A DNA stretch of 64,000 bases from Ophiodon elongatus. Taxonomy: Eukaryota > Chordata > Actinopteri > Perciformes > Hexagrammidae. This document shows positions 1 to 13,706 of this stretch, piece after piece. The stretch lies in contig JACSYO010001855.1 in assembly GCA_016806645.1 (NCBI GenBank), positions 124,001 through 188,000 of the forward strand, in the 5' to 3' direction. Position 1 is the stretch's first letter. Every line of letters starts with the position of its first letter. The notes under the pieces were generated by a model. It did no database searches. It was given only the letters and a program-made list of their open reading frames with translations, and was not told where the DNA came from. Position numbers and translations under genes: made by a program.

Positions 1-1928
1 GCTGATTTCACAAGTACTTTCTCTGTGATAGAGCTGTTGGATATTTTGTAGGGCAAGGCAAAGACATCTGTGCATAATAAATTGTCTTGGTTGAGTTGGT
101 TGAGCACAGTGACAGATTGAAAGTGGCTTTAATACATTACAGTAGTGCTGACCTTGGCTTTTGTCTGAATAAAATGTACCTTGTGTCTTCACAGGTAATT
201 ACCACAGGATGTGAGTCCACTGGGACCCTCTCCTTATTCTTCTCATTCATTTTAATATAAAAGGAGCCTCAACTGCACGTGTTAAATAGTACCAGGCTGA
301 TCCACCCAAAGGTCAAGGGGTCTACACGAGACAGTTAAAGTCACTATGAGGAACTTTGAACTGGTTATGAAACGGTCTCGATGTAATAACAGTGTCTCAT
401 TATGACCTTCATAAGTAAACAAGACCATCAGCGAGAAAATTATCTATTTCTATATAGTTATTCTCAAATCTTGTAGCTGCCACAGGGGTCGACTAGATCC
501 AACGGAATCATGCAAGTTCTCATGCAGGAAACTCCTTCAGCTCAGACCCCGATGGGGTCTCAAGCAGCAAACCAGCCCGCGTCTGACAGATCCAGATCTG
601 GCTTTGCTGCTGCCTTTGACCTGCAGTTGGTGCTTCGCCCCGAGGTGGAGAGTTTAACGCCTGCTAGCAGCAGCAGCTCCTCCTCCTCAGTGCTCCCACC
701 GTTCCCCGCTGGGAGCCAATAAGACACCATGCTGCTGGAAGCCCAGGCCATATTGCTGGGCCCAGCTGGAGGGAAGGGACGCATAGGAGAACCAAAACCA
801 GAGCTGAGCGGGGTAGACTCTCAGACCCTGCTGCAGTAAAATTAGTAGTTTTCTAAAAGGACTTCTGTGCTCAGAAACACTATCCATTATGTCTAGAGGT
901 CAACAGCCAAAATCTGAATAAGATGAAAGTTCTTCTATCCATCAAATCACCTCTTTATATTGTTAAATCTGTAATATAGTAATGTATGTATTTAAAGTTG
1001 TACTAACCAAAACAGCATTACTTGTCAAAATGGATTTTAGTTAATAAATAATATATTAGTGGACACACTGCCCTACCGTCTCCTTAAATAAATTATATTT
1101 TTATGTGTGCCTATGCTAATGTTGTGATGTTGTGCATATTTTTTAGACATATTTGGCTGCCACCTTTGCTGACAGCCTATAAATAATAATAATAACAAGC
1201 AATGCATTGACATTGCAATCCTGAGTAGATGGCAGTGAATTAATAAGAGTCATTAAAGGGATGCCTCTAAAACTGTCCAAAACTAAAGCATTTAAACTAG
1301 GCTTTAAAGAGTTGCAAAAGACGTACAACATTTGCAACTGAATGGTCAATTTCTTGTCTCAAATTTGATATTCAGAAACTATTTTTGTAGGGTAATTTGA
1401 GAGAAATCTGCCACCTACATAAAAACAACAATTTTCTTCCACTTAAAAAATTGGTAGAAAAGATCAATCACTTTCCTCTGAGTGGTGTGTATGTCCGGTA
1501 TATCATGTGGGTTCATGTTGATGTCTCAGTAAAGTAAAGGCAGGCTCTGTCAGTCATATATTGTAGAGCCAACTTGAAATGCCAAACAAATTCCTACTGA
1601 GCCCTGCCAGACCAAAAAAAAAAAACAATTTTTTTTCTAATGGCTGGCTTCATAGGAAATGGCACAAATTGTACAAGGTCGAGCGCACATTTCAGAATTA
1701 GCTTCTCATCTCACAGAGCTTCTCAGCAGGAAAGTTTTCAAAAACGTTTGAACACAGCATGAAAGAATGTGTATTGAGATTTGCCTTCTGTTCCATGATG
1801 CCATGGAGAAAGTGAGTTAACATACAGTACTGTATATTCCAATGCTAATTTTATCAATATTCAAAATATCTTGATGTTACTCGACTCGGATGCCCCTCCA
1901 CAACCTCAATGTCATATCTCAGGATCAC
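1..1928. other. rabgap1l intron downstream of the arginine-finger exon
   Basis: AT-rich intron. I looked for the next TBC exon (with a YCQGQS-type motif) on the minus strand and did not find it. A short open frame at 510-722 is rich in Ser and Ala with no recognisable domain and is taken as chance. Confidence 0.7.
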
Positions 1929-2042
1929 CTTGCAAATCTTGTACAGTGAATCCTGTCCATCTCCGTCAGAGTCCTTGAAGTAGTCGTGTGCAGGGAAGGT
2001 GCGGTGAATGTCCCGGGTGATGACACCTTCCTGAGCCGAGTC
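1929..2042 (-). CDS. rabgap1l: rabgap1l coding exon 13 (residues 550-587, TBC arginine finger)
   Basis: Acceptor GTGTTGCAG, then DSAQEGVITRDIHRTFPAHD, YFKD and SLYKICK in 38 codons. It contains the TBC catalytic motif IxxDxxR (ITRDIHR); the last Arg, about residue 563, is the arginine finger inserted into the Rab active site. The donor AAG|GTGATC is phase 0. The following exon, expected to carry the YxQ glutamine finger, was not found between 1 and 1928, so it lies outside the window. Confidence 0.95.
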
Positions 2043-2465
2043 CTGCAACACACATGGATTGAACACTTTAGACGGGTGACAGAATCAAAGCCAAATTTAG
2101 ATACACTGTGTGTATTGGAGGTTGTGCAAGTTCAGATACTGCAAATCCTGATTTATACACTTGTTTTAATGGATTCATGGGATGACAAACAGCAAAGAAT
2201 TTTTCAACTGAGCACCCACAACCTTTCTGACATTTACACTGAGCATGCTCTTACATATCTTTTCTCTGTTTGTAAATGTTTATACGCAGTTGAAAAGAAG
2301 GCAATGTTTTCAACGGTATCAGTCCACAGCTATGATTCAAAGCAGCACACTGCTATGTCACCGGGGTTTTTATGTGTGTATTAGTGTTTGTCCTATTCCT
2401 CGTGCAACAGCACTCCCCAGGCCTCAGTCTCTTAGTCTGTACTGTCTAATCCACAGCCACTGCAG

Positions 2466-2652
2466 TGTACACACACATACCAAACAAGCCTGCTTGTTTT
2501 CTTATGCGCTTCTCACAAACACATACTGTACACACACACACACAGGCACTTGCTATTTCCCCCTCACTTTCTTTTCTCACACACACTGTCGGTCGCACAC
2601 ACACACACACACACACACAAACGCACGCACGCACACACACGCACACGCACGG
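2466..2652. repeat. Interrupted CA-rich microsatellite
   Basis: Several CA runs broken by other bases, the longest at about 2596-2620, and ending in CACG-type units. It creates several false open frames rich in His-Thr or Cys-Val. Confidence 0.95.
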
Positions 2653-3139
2653 AGAGAAGACTGGCAGCACAGCATTCTCCAACAACTCACTGTAAGCTGC
2701 AGATAAACCAACCCTGATCCTGCCTGGCCTTGATGTGTGTTTGTGTTTATCAGAGAGAAAATGGGTGTGTGACTGAGAAATGTCATCTTTCTTGCTTCTT
2801 TCCTCTCCTTGTTTCTGGACAGTAGAGAGAAAAGAAGAAGAAGGGAAGCAGTCTGTTGCATGTTTGTGTAAAACATTGCAACATATAATGCTCATATGAG
2901 GTCTTGGTCAGGAGGTGCCTCATTGCCCCCATGTATTTGTGCAGGGAAACTCTAAAAAATAAAAGCACAACAATGCCTGCTGAATGGATTGAAGTGGTTC
3001 GGGCTAGCCAGGAGATTTGCTTGTACAATAATGACAGTTTTGGTGGCATTGCTTCTTTACAGGCATAACTTGGAACACTAACTAAAAGACACTGTACAGC
3101 TTCTTAGGTTGTTGAGTTTGGGTTGTGTTTTAGAGCTTT

Positions 3140-3400
3140 GCCGGTTAGTTGATTAATCAATTGGTGGATCAACGATTTTTTATTGTTTTGAGTTATTTGG
3201 AATAAATGCAAAATGCATTCTACCTATTTAAAATCAATAGCTTTGGGTTTTGGACTGTCGGTTGGACAAAATAAGACATTTTTGAAGATGTCATCTGGTG
3301 CTCAACAAAAATGAATTGGACATTTAGAAAAAGAATTGGGATTGGATTTTCAGATATTTTATGGACCAAGCGATTAATCAATTCATCAGAAAGCGAATTT
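3140..3400 (+). repeat. Dispersed teleost repeat A, copy 1
   Basis: Contains GATTAATCAATT words at its ends and the core TTTGGGTTTTGGACTGTCGG, then GGACAAAATAAGACATTT. The same order of motifs occurs at 4555, 8180, 12865 and 63110 in this window. Confidence 0.75.
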
Positions 3401-3744
3401 GCAGATTTCAAAATAGTCGCTAGTGGCATCCCTTGCCGTTTTTGTACACAATTTACCAATTTTGTACCAATTCTTTTTATTAATGTTTTGGGGCAATTTA
3501 TGCCTCAATTAGATCGTAGACTGTAGACATGAGAGGGAGATTGGTAATGATGTTTAACAAAGTTCCAATGACTGACGTTAACCAGGGACTGTGCTGTTTC
3601 TTAAACCCGAAGCCACCATGCTGATATTTTATTATATAACATGTGCTACATAGTTTTAGTGATTTATATTCCATTGGCATTTGTACATATTTTTTTTTTC
3701 ACACACTACTTCTATCTTTATGAGGAAACTCATTGATATAATGC

Positions 3745-4171
<427 letters not shown>

Positions 4172-4554
4172 GTTTGATGGAAGCTCCTGGCACAACTGTA
4201 TGTAATGCTTTAATGAGATTTGTAGTGTGGAGGTGGTGTGTCGTTCTGTGTATTATGTGTTAGAAATGGAACTAACAGTTTTACATTGTGTTTCTTCTGC
4301 GGAACAAAAAATAAAAAAACTGATGCAGCTCTTTAGGAATGAAGGTAGCGCTGTGTGATTTTTTTTCTCATTTTCATGGTTGTCTTAACCTGACAGCAAA
4401 ACAAATGTCCTTAATGTGACAACAGATTGATAAATCAAATTTCAAACTTAAATCATATTTGAATGCAAAAAATGGAACGGATATATCTGGTTATAGTTTT
4501 TACTAGGTATTTTCCAAGACAGTAGGTGTTTTTTAGGGTCGTCTTACATTTAAG

Positions 4555-4785
4555 GGCTAAAACAATTAAGTAATTGAACAATTAGTTGATCATCAGAAAA
4601 TGAATCAGCAACTATTTCGATAATAGTATAATAAGTGTTGTCTTATGCTATAAACTGAATACCTTTGTGTTTTGAACTGTTAGTTTGACAAAAATCTATT
4701 TGATGTCGTCACAATGGGCTTTAGTAAATTGTGATATACATGTTTCCCTATTTTTTTTACATTTAATAGACCAAGGGATTAATCA
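4555..4785 (+). repeat. Dispersed teleost repeat A, copy 2
   Basis: Shares CAACTATTTCGATAATAG, then TAAACTGAATACCTTTGTG, GAACTGTTAGTTTGACAAAA and a final AATAGACCAAGGGATTAATC with the other copies; more diverged than copy 1. Confidence 0.7.
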
Positions 4786-5169
4786 CTTATCAAGAAAACA
4801 ATGCTCCCTATTTTTGTTAAACAAGTACAGTACTAGACTGAAGATTGAAATACACAAAGACCAATTAAGTGAGAAACATTAACAGAAGAATAGAGAGTAG
4901 AGGACGACCACACAAGGAACCGTTTAATTAATTACTACGCAAGTAAAAACATTACTTTTAAAGCAGTTATAGACTAATGATTAATTAACTACCTTTTTGA
5001 GTAAGCCCATCAATAACAAACACATTTATGACACTGTAATTACTATGGCAACGTCAGCTAAGACCAGCAAGAATCTGGTTGACAGTGAAAGTTGTAAACA
5101 CTTTGATTTAATAAACCATGCATGCCTCTACTAATTAACAGCCTCATTACTCAAAAAACACCACAAAAA

Positions 5170-5520
5170 AATGAAGAGCGGACGTCCTCTCCTCTGCTTA
5201 AGCTCCTTCCTTCCTCGTCTTGAACCCATTCTTTCTCTATTAATTTCCCCCTGCATATTTCCCTCTACCCTTGAATTCTTTCTCCTTTATTCCTCTTCTC
5301 CATCTCCTCCCTTTTTCTACTTCCATAGTCTCCCCTCTTTTTGTTTCTTTTCCTAACGTACCATATCTACTGCCTTCTCTATTTCCTTCTCTTCCCTATT
5401 ATATACTTCTCTTTCATCTTCTTTTCTCTGTTCTACTTCATTTCCTTCCCTCCTTTCCTTATACGTCCACGTGTCCCCCAAAAAATGTTCCTTATCTCCT
5501 TCCATTTTCAATGCAGAAAG
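5170..5520. repeat. Pyrimidine-rich CT tract
   Basis: About 350 bases dominated by C and T on the plus strand, giving Ser/Leu/Phe-rich frames that look like chance. It has no regular unit. Confidence 0.8.
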
Positions 5521-7419
5521 AAAACACAAAGATATTTAAGCCCTAAGGTCTCAGTGTGTCAGACTATGATTCTTTACATATTTTTGCACCATTGTTCTCT
5601 TCCTGCAATTAAACAAAAAAGTAGGTTTTTATCTCTAATGTACCAGTTTTCATGATGATTATGATATTTAAAAAAATTGTAAAAGTACTACATAAAAAAA
5701 CAAAACAGTAAATGGGTTGTACTTTTAAAGTTACTAATCTATTATTGTTGTTGGAATATTTTACCTTAAAAGGATGAAATTATCATTATGTTAGCTTCAT
5801 CTCCGCAGTCAACGGTCTACTGCAGGGGATATGTAGCACTACTTCATACTTCAGTGATTAACAAAGATGCAGTTGCTGTGAGTCCTACCCATCAGTGTCT
5901 TCCAAGTTAATGTTGCTTTTATGGTCCACCTGAGCTGATTAATGTATATCTGTTCTTGCTATGTGTGTGCTGGAACAAGAGTTATATGCTGTGTGTGGAT
6001 GTGGAGTGTAAACGAATGCGAATGCTGAAGCATGCGGCTCTTTGATCTCTGCAGGGAGGCTGAGGTGTTCAGGAGGAACTGCAGCCTCATCAGCAGCATC
6101 AGTTCTCCGTCACAGTGCCCCAGTTCAACATCCCTGCAGTACATTAAGAGTACAAACACAAAACAAACAGAATAAACCCTATACCCTTAGTCCTATGAGC
6201 ACAGGTAGAGTGCCCTCTGATAGCCGCTATAGGTCTGCCCACTCACTGCCTGAACATTTGCATACTAGTTTGGCTCATAGGCACTGACCCACTGATTCCT
6301 CACAGTACCAGCTGTCAAACCCTGAACTTGCATCTGAATGCCAGCAACTTAACAAGCTTCATAGAGACCAGGTCAGGGGACCCTGTCTGCTCTCTAGGCT
6401 TAATGGGGCCAATACAGATGTTTACCCTTCCTGCCATGGCTTGTCCAACACCATAAGGCACCACCAGGTCACCGTCCTCTGAAGCAGACGAGAGAGCAGG
6501 ATGTTGCCATTGAGTGTGGCACAGCTAGAAGCAGTGAGTTCAGCATCATCACAAGTATCGACACCATCAAAAGGATCTTCAGCCTGAATATCTTTTCACC
6601 ACTGCCACAAGTGAATCAATGGAATAGACCGTGGGGGGGATCAAGAAGGCTGTTAGCGATGCGTTTGTTCCATTTCCAGACAGGGGTAAGAAAAGGACAG
6701 AGGAACTGTGGCTGCGATAAGACCACGTTAAGAGAGGCAGCATCATATCTGAAGAGAACACAAGGCTTTTCTTGACTGCAGGTAATCCTCTTAGTTTTCA
6801 TGTTGCTCTTTCAGTTGCTGAAAAAAGTGGATGGTGGTTTGCGGTGTGATGATTTATACAACCAGTAACCGAAGGATTATTGTATCCTTCCTGATTGGCA
6901 AAACCAGTACATGCAAATTTCCGTAAGCTGCTCCACAGGAGTGAGAAGGAAATCCTATAGAGTGTAAATCTGAGCTATATACAAATATTTGGGTGTATGC
7001 ACTTTAGTCAGCAAGCATGCACATAAATATACACTGATCAATGCATGAAAGCACAAATGTCAATGCAATAAAGTTCATTCAAACACACACAATCAACTTT
7101 TGCTGACCAACATACATACACACCCCCTTTCACCTGTACACAAATAAGCTGCAGGAGTGTTACACATCAGCACACTTTCTCAGCATTTTGCAGATGACAT
7201 AATAAATATGGAGGTATTCTAAAAAAAGGCATTTGCACAGGCAGGGGGATTCCATAAACACTGTCCACCATCAGTCTGAATCCAACATACTGTGGTTGTG
7301 TTTGTTGGTGTCTTTATTCTGCAGGATTGTGTGCACCCGTCAGATTTATCCCCTGGTGGCTTTTAAACTAACTGACTGAAGGCGGAAAACAAGACAAAAA
7401 AGGAGATGGAAATACGAAG

Positions 7420-7560
7420 AGAAGGAATGGGAGAATCAAAGAGCAAGGAGGGAAAAGAGACAGATCAAGACAGATAACACAGAGAGAGAGACAGAGGTTG
7501 AGAAAGAGAAAGAGAAAGAGAAAGATAAAGACAGAAGAAAGAGAGGGAGAGATATATGTA
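7420..7560. repeat. Purine-rich GA tract
   Basis: Almost only A and G over about 140 bases on the plus strand, with GAGAAA and GAGAGA units. No coding sense is seen. Confidence 0.85.
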
Positions 7561-8179
7561 CAAAGAGGGGAATGAGAGGCTTCCTCTAATTGTAGCCTGG
7601 GGGCTTGTTGGGCAGACAGTCCATTACTCAGACCTCACCAACAGGTAACCTACTTAACACACGCAGCTAAAAATAAAAACTGCTGATTTGTCTAAAACTG
7701 CACTTCACCTCCACATCCCTCTACATTCAACAGCAATTCATTTAACCACACTGGCCAACTGGTGAAAGCTGCCACGGGTTTACAGAATCAAGAGGGCTGG
7801 AGAAATACTACAGCCATCGAGGAGCAACCCTCCTGTGCCCATTTGGTCAAACCGGGTTTACTCATGAATCAATCTCCGCTGTGCTTTAAATATATAATTG
7901 GTGGAGCATGTTATGGTTAGTATAAATTAAAATAAATAAAAAAAAAAAAAAAAGAGTATTGAAGGGTACATTAGATTATACTATTGAATGATGCTTGGCT
8001 TGAGGAACTTCAAATACCTTTAGACCCTGTTTTGAGTGGTTTATTGGACTGTGCAGTGTTTCTTTTCCTTTAAGTGCAAACAAACCGCTAGACATTAGAG
8101 TTAATTTGTACCACATAGCATAATTTAATACAATTTATGCAGTTAAGTATTTCTTGGAATAAAGAGGGCTAACAGGAGC

Positions 8180-8410
8180 AGTGCTGAAACAATTAAATCA
8201 ACAATTTTGATAATTGAGTTATTGTTTAAGTCCTCCATCAAGTAAAAATACCTTATAATTGCTGGTTCAAGCCTTTTGAGTTTGAGGATTTGCTTCTTTT
8301 TCTCTTTCTAAAACTGTAAATTGACTACCTTTGGGTTGGTGGGAAAATAAGCCATTTGACATCACTACCTTTGGCTCTGGGACATTCTGAAGGGCAAAAA
8401 TAGCAGACAA
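8180..8410 (+). repeat. Dispersed teleost repeat A, copy 3
   Basis: Contains GGATTTGCTTCTTTTTCTC, AAATTGACTACCTTTGGGTT and AATAAGCCATTTGACATC, then GGCTCTGGGA, in the same order as in the other copies. Confidence 0.65.
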
Positions 8411-11400
8411 ACATAAAAACAAACAATGACAAGATAAATACATTACTTTACAAGGAAGCTGAATTAAATTCTGGTTATAAATTAAACCAGTGTGGGTTGC
8501 AGATCAGCAAATATTTGTTTTACAATATATTTCTAGTCACAACATATGAGAAAGAACTAGCTCCAATGGCTGGAACTAAAATGGTTCTGCTGCAATGCCA
8601 GTAGAAGAAAGCAATAAAAGGGCAGATGCTTGATGTTGGACATTTTAAATGTTAATCACTGCCTTGGGAACTGTGTTTTAATTTGTATTAAGCTTGAAGG
8701 CAATACCAGCAAACACCTGTCATTTTATGATAAAAAAAACAATTCACTCAGAAGCTGGTACAGCTGAAATGACACTAGAGTTGTTCCATGTCAAGTGTGC
8801 TCCGACCGCCGGCAGGTTAAGTCCTCTGTCCACTTAGTGTTTACCTTTCTGGCTATTAGGCTCTGTCAGCTTCCCCCTGTCGCTAAAATAGGGAAAGAGG
8901 AAACCAGGGTACCTTCAGGGCCACTGGTCACTAATTTGAGGCTAGCTGACATTGGTTAGGTCTAGTCATGCCCTGCTCCGAGTGTCCACAGTGTCAGGTA
9001 GACTGGTCGAGTTTTTCCACTGAAAGAATATCGTGCTGTACCTACACCAGATCCACTACTGCAGTATCCTGTGATACAGTATCAGGACTCAGCAAGTCTG
9101 TCTCTAAATAGGGAAAAAGTTATCAAGGCTGATCTGAGACTTGCAACCCACACTGGTAATTTTTAAACATGAGACATTTGAAGCACAGAGTGAAGTAACG
9201 TCAGAAAAATAATGCCAACACTTATGTGTGCTTCACCACACTGCAACATTTTGCTTTAAAAGCATGAGTCAGTCTGTCCATCATCAGCACTGAATCCTGT
9301 CAAAATGTCTTTGAGAAAGATAATGAGCCACCTACCTGCTTTCACATTATTTCTCTATTTCACATAGAGTCTCTCTGAATAAAAGTGGTAGTTAAATGCT
9401 CAAAATGTAAAAATGCAAATGTAGAATCTTAGAAGCAGCTCCATCTTTCTCCTCTTTTAGAGGGAGAACAGTGAGCTCTCAAGTTACCCTTCTCTTCTGA
9501 CAGTGTTATGTAATTCCCGGGTGTGGAAGGGGCCCAAGGGTGCTGGCTGGTGAGCCCCTCGACAGAGAGGCAGCCATGCTTTGCTAAACCGATGAGGTGG
9601 CAGCGAAATACGCTGGGTTCAGACAGCTGAACACTCAGAGCCCACTAAGTCCTGAAGTGACAGCCCAGCCAATCAGAGAGGGTGCTGCTAGCGTTAAACC
9701 GCTGGAGGCAAACATGAAGACAGATTGCTGGGTACAAAGTCAAACTGTGTTTACAGAATAATTACAAAGGGAGCAAAGCTAGAGACAAAACCTAAATGTT
9801 TTACTTAACAACTCCAGCAACTGCCATTTGAAAGGGAAACGTCCATGACTGGATAAGATAACACAGTCCATAGCTGGAGAGATGTGTGTGTTTTGTCACT
9901 AATGAATATAATGATGTGATTATTCACACAACAGATGACTATTGTTTTGTCTGATATGACAATACTGTATATATGGTGTGAGATTTTGCCCCACTGTTTA
10001 TACCATGGTAGTGAACACCTTTAACATCTCTACTCGACAACAATAACAAGTCTGCTAACTTGCCACCTGAGTGAAGCAACAGAGGACCCAGGAATGAGTG
10101 CAACACAACCTCGTCTGACTTTCTTCTCAAGACACACGGTATTAGTGCAGTTGTTTGACACTACACAGGAAAATATTAAGACTAGACTGAAGGGTAAAAC
10201 ACTTTCTCTGACCACCGAAAGATGGACATTGAATTACGTTTCAGTTTGAATTTGTTAGCCCAATGGAGGATTCTATCAATATTGTCTATCCCTAAGTGTA
10301 TTCGTCGAAACATTTAAAACGTCCCAACATACGTAAAAAGAATGTAAAAGCAATGTTAGGTGAATATACGTAGGAATAGGCAGGGTTAGAAGTTGCAAAC
10401 GATTGTACCACCGAAAGGGCATTCCAGCATTCTTTACTGCGTCAATATGAATACTATATTTAGTTGATTATATCTCTGGATAACCAAAAACAAATACCAC
10501 TAAATCAGACAATGAGAGGCTGCAGCACCCTTCTGGTACTTGAAGCGTGAGAGCTGAAGGAGGAGGGAGGAGAGGGTCACAACAGTGTTAAACCAGAACA
10601 GGTTTCTGGACTATAGCCACTTAGCGACAATGTTTTGTGTAAACATGCATAATTTTAAAAATGTTTCCCATTCAAATTCAGTGTTTCTTTCGTGAATCGT
10701 ACTATTGTCCGGGTAGAAAACATATCTTTGAACAGGAATCAGCATCATTTCACTAAAGCTCTCAATTAAATCAAGGAGTAATTTAATTGTCTTAGGTAGG
10801 TAGGTTAACAGCTCCTTAAGGCAGGTTTTATAGTAAAACACACTCCTGAAGCTGATGGGAGAAATCGTTACACTACTGTTTATGTGTTACTCATCTCCAT
10901 ATACTGTCAAACCTAATTATTGATCCTATTCTCAGGCTCAATAATTTCTCACACTGGCAGAGAGGTGGATCAATTGAATAAATTCAATGCACCATTCTCT
11001 CTGATGGGATTGAGAAAACAAGTGCTGCGCCATCTGAGCCTGGCTTCAACATGAGTGGGGAGTGGTGCATGATGGGCCGTGCTAGACAACAGAGGCTGAG
11101 ATAAACCAGCAGAATGGTATGTCAAAGAGCATGTCTGTTGCAGAGCTGCACCCTGGAGCTCCTCCAGGCAAGAGAGCACACAAACCAGTCTCCAAACTGG
11201 TTGGAAGAAATGTCTGCTTCAGTGTAAAGCAACATCATTTGTTACATAATGCACGTCAGACACATTAAAACGGAAGACAGATTATAGCAAAGAATCTATT
11301 AAGTAGAGAATGTTAAGTACAGATATGAAAGGATGGAGAAATTACTTAAAAAGGCAGACAGAGGACGCAGGGCAGATAGGGGAACGCAAGAGGAAAGTGG

Positions 11401-11640
11401 TAGCAGAATGACTGACAGCCAGAATATTACTAATAATAATACTACCCTCTTCATCTTTTGGATGGATGGCAGCTCCTTCAATGGAAGGCCAGTACTGAAA
11501 GTGACAAACAGGCTGCGTTTGGATCACAAAAACCTTACATAAACCCCCCAAAAACAGAGACAGAAGAAGGAAAGAGGGAAAGAAAAATGTGTGGTGTATA
11601 AAAAATGATGTAAGAGAGTTCTTTTTAATGGCATGGTTAA

Positions 11641-11755
11641 AGAAGCAGTATGTAAAATTCAGTGGCATCTGGCGATGAGGTTGCAGAAGATTGCCATCAA
11701 CTACTGTAGTTACCCCTAAATCGTACTCAAATGAAGATCCCTCCTCATTCACCTT
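11641..11755 (-). repeat. Dispersed teleost repeat B, partial copy
   Basis: Contains AAATTCAGTGGCATCTGGCG and ATGAGGTTGCAGAAGATTGC. A copy in the other orientation lies at 16556. I recognise it by memory as a repeat that is frequent in percomorph fish. Confidence 0.6.
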
Positions 11756-12864
11756 TTATTTATGATATATAATAATATATATTAATGATGATAACCAATA
11801 ACTAAGACAATGCACAGACAGTGTAGTGATATCCCTGCACTTGTGGTCTTGACAAGTCTTGATATAAAATCTAGAATGCTCTTTGTTTGAGAAAGAGACC
11901 GAATGAGGTCGATTCTGAGACGAGACCTTTAAAAAGTGGTACTACAACACTACCACTTAAGAAGCATGGACCAAACTCTACCCTGCTGCAGCAAGCCTCT
12001 GAGCAAGGCATGGTTAGCCAGTGAGGATTCCCTTTGTTCATCAGTGGAACTGTAGGTTATGAAGATGGACGCTAGGAGGTAAATATAAAATGCTTTCCAA
12101 GTTATTCATTACTGAGGAGATTGTACAGACTGAAAAATGTCTCGGTCCTCTTTCAAAGAAAGGTGCAAATTCTAAAAGTATGTCAGGCAAAAAACACAAT
12201 TCCTGAATTCAAAGTCTAGCCTTTGGTCATGACACAATCAGACATCCGGATGTAAAATGGACATCCCTCTCTGCTGACACACCTGGCTGCCACAAACTCC
12301 TCATTGCTCTTCATTTCAGTGGGACACAGTGAAATAATCTAGTGGTGTGATATTCAGAGGACGGTAGCCCGGTAATTAAAAACCAGCTCCCCCTGAGACC
12401 TTTGTCCTTGGTTGCTGGCGAGGAAGTTTCTAGAGGCTTCCCTGGAGGGATGAGGGTATGGGGGGGGGCAACAGCTGGCCCGCTTGGCAGATTGCAAATT
12501 CATCTGTCTCTGTATCGCTGCCGTGGCATTTTAATGGTCCGGCTGGTTCTGCATTTCAATAAGCTGAGTTGGGAGTGCAGGTTCAGTGTTCAGACAGAAA
12601 GCAAAAAAGCAAAACTTCTCATTTTGCTTGCAGTGAAATTAGTGACAAGCAAGCAGGTTTAAAAAAACATTCGACATACCAGGGAGCTGAAGGGTAACAG
12701 AGCTGGATTCAATGTTTTGGTTAACATCTTTATTTACTCTTTTTTTTTTTTTTTTTTTTATAATTGTCCAAAAATGAATCACCATTTTGGGAAAAGGCCT
12801 TAATCACCCTGCACAAAAACATGCATGTTAGTTAGTGTTGGTATTTTTTACTTCCTGGTCCTGA

Positions 12865-12980
12865 TCCTGAAATATGGGATTTGCTGCTTTTGTCTGTTTT
12901 ATCTGATAGGATGATTAATATCTCTTTTTGGTTCTGGGAAATCATGATGGCTATTTTTCACAATTGTTTTGAGGCTGTGT
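12865..12980 (+). repeat. Dispersed teleost repeat A, fragment
   Basis: A short fragment with GGGATTTGCTGCTTTTGTCT, GATTAATATCTCTTTTTGG and CTGGGAAATCATGATGGCTA, matching the middle of the family. Confidence 0.55.
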
Positions 12981-13480
12981 CCCTCTGACTTTTCCAGCAT
13001 AGATGTCACTCTTTCTTGTGTTCAATTTTAATGTAGTTTTATAATTTATTCACTGAAAAAGTAATGTGGTGTTCCTGACAGTATTTTGAGGATTTCTATT
13101 AGTACTATACTGCCACAGAGAAGGGACTTATAAAACTAAACAAATAAAAAAAAAATGATAATATGAAAAATGTGACGCATTTGGTAGGGAACAATTTGGA
13201 TCTGGAGCAGGATAAGATTCTCACACACACACGGCATCATTGAGAGAGGTCAGTGGATAAAGTGCATCCCCCCAGATATCTGACATTTTCTGTGTGTTGT
13301 GTTTTCTTACTGGAGGATATGTCTTGAGTGTCTGTTATGTGGGGACAGAAGATCCCAAGGGATGATCGAGGTGGAGTGAGAGGAGAGTCAGACACTCTCG
13401 GTCAGGGTTGGTCCACGAGAGAAGACTTGTGTATGGATGTGTATAAAGCTATGTCAATTCCTGTATGTCCAGATGGGTCT

Positions 13481-13588
<108 letters not shown>

Positions 13589-13668
13589 TAGTCCCATAAT
13601 GCAAACATATTTGGAGACAGTGTAATTAAATATAACTAGGAGCAGCAGTGATACATGGAAATATGCCC

Positions 13669-13674
<6 letters not shown>

Positions 13675-13703
<29 letters not shown>
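13675..13703. repeat. Poly-A run of 29 bases
   Basis: Uninterrupted A run. No clear retroelement precedes it on the plus strand, so it is listed only as a homopolymer. Confidence 0.95.

Positions 13704-13706
<3 letters not shown>

Noticed and set aside
1986..2384. Plus-strand frame of 132 codons over the TBC exon
   Set aside because: It begins as the antisense of rabgap1l coding exon 13 and continues into intron; no recognisable domain.
2245..2895. Overlapping frames rich in His-Thr or Cys-Val on both strands
   Set aside because: They are produced by CA/TG microsatellite sequence, which is open in several frames.
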